Positions 57,833 to 64,000 of a stretch of 64,000 bases of DNA are shown piece by piece (positions within the stretch are counted from its first letter, which is position 1; every line of letters begins with the position of its first letter). Below the pieces are notes generated by a model that had not been told where the DNA came from, ran no database searches, and was given only the letters and a program-made list of their open reading frames with translations. A program made the position numbers and the translations under genes. This stretch comes from Sphaerolaimus hirsutus. Taxonomy: Eukaryota; Nematoda; Chromadorea; Monhysterida; Sphaerolaimidae. The stretch spans positions 62,001 to 126,000 of the forward strand of contig CAXIWS010000322.1 of assembly GCA_964036195.1 (NCBI GenBank), given 5' to 3'.

Positions 57833-58246
57833 ACACCGTATTTCTTAGATTTTATTGACGTGTTCGATTACATTGGCTTGCTCGAATACTTTGGCAGGTC
57901 TAAAGAGCATCTGAAATATACATTGCCGTGCTCGAATACATTGCCGTACGAACAAAATTGACGTTGCATGATCTGATGCATGTCTTGATGTACGCCGCCA
58001 TACATATGAACATCGTCTGTTCTGATTATGTTTTGCTTTCGCTATCTACTCATACGGTATTGTGCAGCGTATGTCACAAATTTACAATGATTTGCACTTA
58101 TGTCACTAAATGCACTTGAATGATGAATACGATCTGAAAAATATATTGCCGTGCTCGAATACATTGCCATGCTCGTTTACATTGACCCCCCAAAACCGCT
58201 TGTGAAACAATACATTGGCGGTCAATATGATCGAAGAAATACGGTA
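57833..58246. mobile_element. CCGTATTT-related element, CGAATACATTGCCGTGCT variant
   Basis: Opens CACCGTATTTCTTAGATTTT and closes ATCGAAGAAATACGGTA. Subterminal words are TTGCCGTGCTCGAATACATT and relatives, a third subterminal type under the same outer ends. Confidence 0.65.
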
Positions 58247-58254
58247 TATATATA

Positions 58255-59385
58255 AACACCTTCCCGGTCACGTCCGGCACCCATTTTGTTATTTTACTTC
58301 TCACATCCTATACCCAGTTCTAGGGTGCCGCAGAGGCTGAAACTTGGGGGAGATATTGGCGCAACCCCCCTCTACCTCGCATGAATTAGGGGGGTCGCGG
58401 CGACCCCTCTCAGGGTGGGTCGCCCTAAGTGCAAAAATTTTTTGTGGCTTTTTTGGTGTCCCACAGCAGGTCCGGCACCTGCTGATTTTTGAGATGTGGG
58501 AGCGGTATAAATCTAAAATTTTGGGGATGTGTTACCAACACCACTCCCCTACTATACAATATTCAATAATGTGAGATTAACGTGAAAAATTTCCAAAAAT
58601 TCGCTTATTCTCCAAAAAAACACCACTCCCCAATAGATGGATGACAAAAAATTCACTTTTTGGAACTTTTTTATTAGACACTTGAAGAGATGGTTTACGA
58701 TACTTGAAAGGGAAGGGTTTGATGTTTAAAGTTATGTAAAGAACCATACCTCTAAAATGCCTGCATTGCAAAATTTACTTAGGGCGAATTTTATGACATC
58801 ATAATGACATCATTGCAGGAACAAAAATTTGCAAAATTCACACTTTGAAATTCCCCCCAAGTAAATTTTGCAATGCATGCATTTTAGAGGTATGGTTCTT
58901 TACATAACTTGAAACATCAAACCCTTCCCTTTAAAGTATTGTAAACCATCTCTTCAAGTGTCTAATAAAAAAGTTCCAAAAAGTGGATTTTTTGTCATCC
59001 ATCTATTGGGGAGTGGTGTTTTTTTGGAGAATAAGTGAATTTTTGAGAAATTTTTCATGTTAATCTCACATGGTTGAATAGTGTATAGTAGGGGAGTGGT
59101 GTTGGTAACACATCCCCAAAATTTTAGATTTATACCGCTCCCACAGCTCAAAAATCAGCGGGTGCCGGACCTGCTGTGGGACACCAAAAAAGCCACAAAA
59201 AATTTTTGCACTTAGGGCGATCCACCCTGAGAGGGGTCGCCGCGACCCCCCTAATTCATGCGAGGTAGAGGGGGGTTGCGCCAATATCTAGCCCAAGTTT
59301 CAGCTTCTGGCGCGCCCTAGAACTGGAGATAGGGTGTCAAAAGTACGATGAAAAATTGGGTGCCGGACGTGACCGGGAAGGTGTT
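58255..59385. mobile_element. Large fold-back element, AACACCTTCCCGGTCACG ends
   Basis: Arms of roughly 520 bp are near-identical inverted copies (58,255-58,775 against 58,855-59,385) around a loop of about 80 bp. TA flanks both ends (58,253-58,254; 59,386-59,387). The similar peptides on both strands (ILAQPPSTSHELGG-type) come from the arms being mirror images. Confidence 0.85.
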
Positions 59386-59387
59386 TA

Positions 59388-60352
59388 TGTTTCCTTGCCA
59401 GTGCCATAAAAAAATACTTGAAAATGTGCGCTTCACCGCGTATCCACAGCAAAAACAGTGCTGGTGACCCGCCGTGACATGTGGTGAAGTGCCTTCACGC
59501 ATACGCTCGCAGGCACGTCAGTACACTTCACGAATTTCTAATTTTTTATTTCTGTAAACAATAAAATGCATGAAGTGTCTGTGAAGTGCATTTCATCGGT
59601 GATCGGGCGCTCTGAAGTGTGATCACTCAGACCACTTCAATACACTTTACGAGCACATTATTTGCAGTGATCAACACCCATTTTTAGCTGTAGGTGCTAA
59701 ATTTACTCCTGAAGTAAGATGGCAGGCCTGCGCTCCATGGAGGTTGACCACCAAAACAACACCAATTATCCAAAGCAACATTTTCTTAGTTAGTTTGAAA
59801 AATTATTTTACCTACACTGATTTTCCAATAGAATAAAATTTCCGCTTGAATAGATCCTATTTTATGAGCATTTTAAAGAGTGTAGCAGATGGGTTCTGAG
59901 ACAATAGAGAATGGTTGAATGTGTGGAAAGCGGGCTGAAATTGCGTACACAATATTTCTACAGAAAACACCATTCAAGTGTGATTGAAAGGAAAACGATT
60001 ATAGAAATATAAGCTCACAGTTGGTTATTTGCATGCTTGGTCATGCTTTTAGGTAAGGGCCCATCAAAACATCTGTGACCAATTTGGATGTCTGCACAAA
60101 ACGCAACTATTCATGCATATTTTTACATGCTCATCTGAATTCAGATCTCCACTTGTAAACAGTTGCTCCATAATCACGCCATTTTTATGGAATGGCAATA
60201 GTGGCACCAAATTCACAGCTTTTTATGGAATGGCACTAATGGTGCCAAACTCAGATCATTTTTATGGAAATGCACTGGGGGGCATCAGACTCACAACATT
60301 TTTGTGGAAAGGCACTGGGGTGTCTAAGCCGTGCCCAATGATTACAAAACAC
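59388..60352. other. Unassigned sequence with a short tandem repeat
   Basis: 59,400-60,100 shows GTGAAGTG/CACTTCAC words in both orientations but no clear element. 60,172-60,330 has about four degenerate copies of a 45-50 bp unit containing TTTTTATGGAATGGCA and ACTCACA. Confidence 0.3.
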
Positions 60353-60833
60353 TAATGATGAAAAAGCGCCATAGCATATTTGGTGCTTGTTGTTATTTTG
60401 CTGTGGCTGGCACCATAAAGCGCCATTTTGGCGCTTGGCACTATTTTTTCATAGCACCAGGAACAAAATGCCTGGTGCTGGTGCTTGGCGCTAGTGCCAA
60501 AGCAAAAAGCGCCATGGCACTTTTGGTGCTTGGCGCCATGTTGCTGTGGCCCCAATGGCCCTGTGCACACTAGTTTTCACACGAAATTTCGAAAACTCAT
60601 AAATGTGCTTTGAACATGTTTGAGTTTTCCACAATGACTTATTTTAAATCTCCGTCAACTGTAGTTGACGGCCACCTCATTGTAGAAAACTCAAATGTGT
60701 TCTAAGCGGATTTATGAGTTTTCAAATTTTCGTGTGAAAACTAGTGTGTGCAGGCACATTGGCGCTTGACTCCAGCAATGCCAAAAACACCATGGCGCTT
60801 GGTGCCAAAGTCCTGCCGCTTTTTCCATCACTA
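60353..60833. mobile_element. hAT-like element, GGCGCC family, diverged, with nested element
   Basis: Starts TAATGATGAAAAAGCGCC and ends CGCTTTTTCCATCACTA with an exact 8-bp duplication CAAAACAC (60345-60352, 60834-60841). The arms are degenerate GGCGCC/TGGCACC words. A CACACTAGTTTTCAC element (60565-60757) sits inside. Confidence 0.8.
60565..60757. mobile_element. Inverted-repeat element, CACACTAGTTTTCAC ends
   Basis: GTGCACACTAGTTTTCACAC and GTGTGAAAACTAGTGTGTGC bracket a near-palindrome centred on CAACTGTAGTTGAC. 60,842-61,375 beyond the host element shows nothing assignable. Confidence 0.65.
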
Positions 60834-61375
60834 CAAAACACAAATATTAAATGCAGTATCTCATCGAGTTGTGTTATCATGTTAGTGTAATGCTGAACCG
60901 GTAAACTTGTTGTTTCAAGATTTATTGAGTAGGGCAAACCTTAGGTATATGAATTATCTTCTGTAATCTTCTCTAATCTTCTGTTATTGGCTGTAAACTA
61001 GTAAACTGTTGTATCCTGTATTACTTTTGTTACTGTTCAACTGGATCTAACTGAATAAATATCTAAAAATGTAAATTCTCCCTTGGCAATTGAAATACAG
61101 AAGTCAAACTAGTCAAGCAAAGTTCTTTGCTCATTGAACTTTGCAACAACATATTTACCATCAGAATAAACTAAGAATTTGCCACTCGTTGTTCATGCAG
61201 TTCAAATAAGATCACAGGGAAACGCAGCTCTCCATTGCCTTGTTTACACTGGTCAGCGACTTGTCAGCGAGTGGCAGTGAGTTGGAAGTGAGTTGTCAGC
61301 GAGCGGCAGCGAGCTGGGGTTTATTTTTCCGCCAGGTGCACAGTTGGCAGCGCGTACTCAGAAAGCTGCACACAC

Positions 61376-63979
61376 TAGGGTTGGTAAATTCAAAATTTTT
61401 GGGTTTGGGTATCGGGTATCGGGTCCTAAAAATTTTGGGTCAGGGATCGGTTCCAAAATATTTGGTATCGGTATCGGGTTTGGGTTCGGGTGTTGAGGTG
61501 GGTATCGGATCAGGTTTTCAGGTCAAAATGTCGGGTATCAGATAATAAAATTGTTTGTATCAGGTAATAAAATCATCTGGTATTGGATCGAACAACAAAA
61601 ATACAGCATGTTGTAGCTATTGAGCTTAATTTATATTCTGGTTCTGCTCTGGGTTATAGGTTCTGTTATTTTGGATATTGTGTCATGCCATGGCTGCTGA
61701 GGCCCAAGAATGGTGTAAAATATTTTTTGCAGGTTTCATTTTGTCCCACAGCTTTTACCTCAGTATATTTGGGCAAAAACCAGTAGCAAACTAAACACCT
61801 TCCCGATCAAGTCCAGCCGCCTATTTTTTTTTCACTTTGCAGGCCATATCTCCAGTTGTGGGAGGGGTGGAAAACTAAAACTTGGGTGGTATATAGGCGC
61901 AACCCCCCACTACCCCTCATGAATAAATGGGGCAGCGGCGACTCACTATAGAGGGGGTCGCCATATACGTGAAAAAAATTTGCAGCGTTTTCACTTTCCC
62001 GCACAGGTCCGGCCCCCGGTTGATTTCTAACACTGCGGGTCCCGTATCTCCAGCTGTGGGAGGGGTATAGATCTAAAAATTTTTGGGATGTGTGGCCAAC
62101 ACCCCTCCCCTACTATACACTGGCCAGGCGGTTTTTGGCAACTCACCACAGTGTGGGGTGCAAAGTTTAAAATTTATTAAAATGTTACTGCCCCCACACA
62201 TGTCCAGCATCCAATTGAATTTCAAAAAATGGACACTTTTGTGTTGTTTTAACACTTATGTGGTTGACAATGTGAAATAAGCATGAAATATCCTCTAAAA
62301 ATATCTTATCGGACCTAAAACTGGCCACCACATGAACCCCTTCTCCCAAGTGGGTGACAAAAAATCGCTTTTTACAACTTTTTTATTAGACACTTGAATG
62401 GCTGGTTTACAATAATTTATAGGGGAGGGTTAAAGGTCTCAAGTTGTGTAAACAATTTTACCTCAAAAATGCCTTCATAAGAAAATTTGCTGGGGGTGAA
62501 TTTCAAATTGTAAAAATGACATCATTGCAGGAACAAACATTGGCAAAATTTACAATTTTAAATTTACCCCCAGCAAATTTTCTTATGAAGGCATTTTTGA
62601 GGTAAGGTTTTTTACACAATTTGATACCTTTAACCCTCCTCTATAAATCATTGTAAACCAGCAGTTCAAGTGTCTAATGAAAAAGTTGTAAAAAGTGATT
62701 TTTTTGTCACCCACTTGGGGGGAGGGGTTCGTGTGGTGGGCAGTTTTAGGTCGGATAAGATATTTTTTAGGGATATTTCATGCTTATTTCACATTGTCAA
62801 CCACATTAGTGTTAAAACAACACAAAAGTGTTCATTTTTTTAAATTCAATTGGATGCTGGACTTGTGTTGGACAGTAACATTTTAATAAATTTTAAACTT
62901 TGCACCCCACACTGTGGTGAGTTGCTAAAGACTGCCTGGCCAGTGTATAGTAGGGGAGGGGTGTTGGCGACACATCCCCAAAATTGTAGATTTATACCCC
63001 TCCCACAGGTGGAGGTACGGCACCCACAGTGAAAGAAATCAGTGGGGGCCGGACCTGTGTGGGACACTAAAAAAGCTGCACAATTTTTTTGCACTCGGCG
63101 ACCCACCCTGTAGGGGGTTGCCGCGACCCCTTCAATTCAAGTAGAGGGGGGGTTGCGCCAATATCTACCCCAAGTTTTAGCTTCTGGCGCATCCTAGAAC
63201 TGTAGATAGGACGGCAGAAGTAAAATAAAAAATTGGGGGCCGGACTTGATCGGGAAGGTGTTTAGAATATGTACATATAAATTCTAAACCCACCAAAACA
63301 TTTAAACAGTGCTTGAAACATCTTAGTTGATGGTGGCAGTATTCTAGTGGCCTTCACAGGATGCCAATAAAGTGCAACTGTTGGCACATTCAGGATATGA
63401 ACTCTCATTGCATGGTTATGAAACAGTTGCAAACTCAACTGTGTGAACATTCTGCAGTTGAGCAAACAACACACTAAGTTGCTCTGGTACCATGCCTTGC
63501 AGTGCACCCAGTCAGACTGTCTACCTCACTGAACCAGTGCACCTGAACACACCTTCAGGAGAAAACTGGAATCAAGTGACCCAAATATCTGGCAGCCATT
63601 GTGACCAAGGGAAATGCAGCTATCAGAATTGTTTTCTTTTGAATCAAATTTTTTCAAATGTGAATGAAGACATGTAGTACATGATAAAATCAGATCTGAA
63701 CTTATTGAAACAAACCAATTAGAAGTGTCTTAATAACAACTGCACCAAACAACTGGAAGTTATATTCACAGTGCTCACAAACTGCTTGAAAGAGTGATCA
63801 GTGGGAAATTTTTGCGGGTATTTTTGTGTATTGAGTGCGGGTTTGGGTATTGAGGTCGGGTATTGGGGTTGGGTTCAGGTAGTAGAGTCGGGTTCAGGTA
63901 TCAGGTTTCGGTTCCAAAAAGTGTGCAGGTATCGGGTTCGGGTCGGGTCGGGTCGGGTTGGATCGGGTTCCCAACCCTA
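61376..63979. mobile_element. hAT-like element, CGGGT family, with nested fold-back element
   Basis: Starts TAGGGTTGGTAAATTC and ends GGGTTCCCAACCCTA, flanks GCACACAC and GCACATAT (6 of 8). Arms of GGGTATCGGGT and GGGTCGGGTCGGG words at 61,400-61,580 and 63,830-63,970. The fold-back element 61794-63262 is nested inside. 63,290-63,700 holds a 61-codon frame with no recognisable content. Confidence 0.65.
61794..63262. mobile_element. Large fold-back element, AACACCTTCCCGATCAAG ends
   Basis: Second copy of the family at 58,255. AACACCTTCCCGATCAAGTC is mirrored by GACTTGATCGGGAAGGTGTT; TA on both sides (61,792-61,793; 63,263-63,264). Arms of more than 600 bp are somewhat more diverged than in the first copy. 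Confidence 0.8.
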
Positions 63980-64000
63980 GCACATATATTAACGACAATG

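Noticed and set aside
58344-59284. Similar 72-76 codon peptides on opposite strands, suggesting a duplicated gene
   Set aside because: They are the two arms of one fold-back element.

Overview
This window is eukaryotic and repeat-saturated, most likely from a metazoan invertebrate. Coding sequence is scarce, AT-rich and split into small exons. Introns run from 36-74 nt up to several kb swollen by transposons. The recognisable host genes (a Cys-loop neurotransmitter-receptor subunit and a NIT-domain membrane receptor) are animal in character. The very short introns would suit an ecdysozoan, but I cannot name the species.

Layout. 0-10 kb: a minus-strand Cys-loop receptor gene (signal peptide at 9,999; ectodomain exons down to 3,292; the rest not found) whose introns hold nested DNA elements. 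10.4-12.8 kb: a Mutator-like transposase fragment, then a hAT-like element enclosing a fossil BEL/Pao pol fragment. 13-36 kb: almost entirely nested non-autonomous elements, with a possible two-exon gene piece at 25.4 kb. 36.7-37.1 kb: a minus-strand exon pair resembling the start of a TIR-like domain. 37.2-42.5 kb: elements nested inside each other. 43.6-49.6 kb: a plus-strand gene of unknown family ending in a poly(A) signal at 47.16 kb, followed by exons of a membrane protein and a further orphan exon. 53.4-56.8 kb: plus-strand exons of a NIT (nitrate/nitrite-sensing) domain membrane receptor, probably a receptor guanylyl cyclase whose catalytic part lies outside or was not found. 57-64 kb: palindromic elements.

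The repeats fall into clear families. A hAT-like swarm has ends of the form YARNGNTGNNAAA with 8-bp target duplications; each family carries its own subterminal repeat (GGCGCC, CCGTTTTCC, GTAAACG, ACAAAAATTT, CGGGT, CGGGACC or GAAAAATTCG words). A very abundant TA-flanked family has ends CCGTATTTCCTCGAAATACC (here 'CCGTATTT family'). Other TA-flanked palindromic families are also present. A small family has ends near CAGTCCCAAGCCCTGTAAAG (here 'CCCTGTAAA family').

The most striking observation is that two introns of the NIT receptor, both 231 nt, are made of single CCCTGTAAA-family elements with the splice sites at or next to the element ends. They look like introner elements, that is, transposons that create introns. 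All exon models were read by eye from open frames, splice dinucleotides and phase continuity. Element names other than superfamily names are mine.
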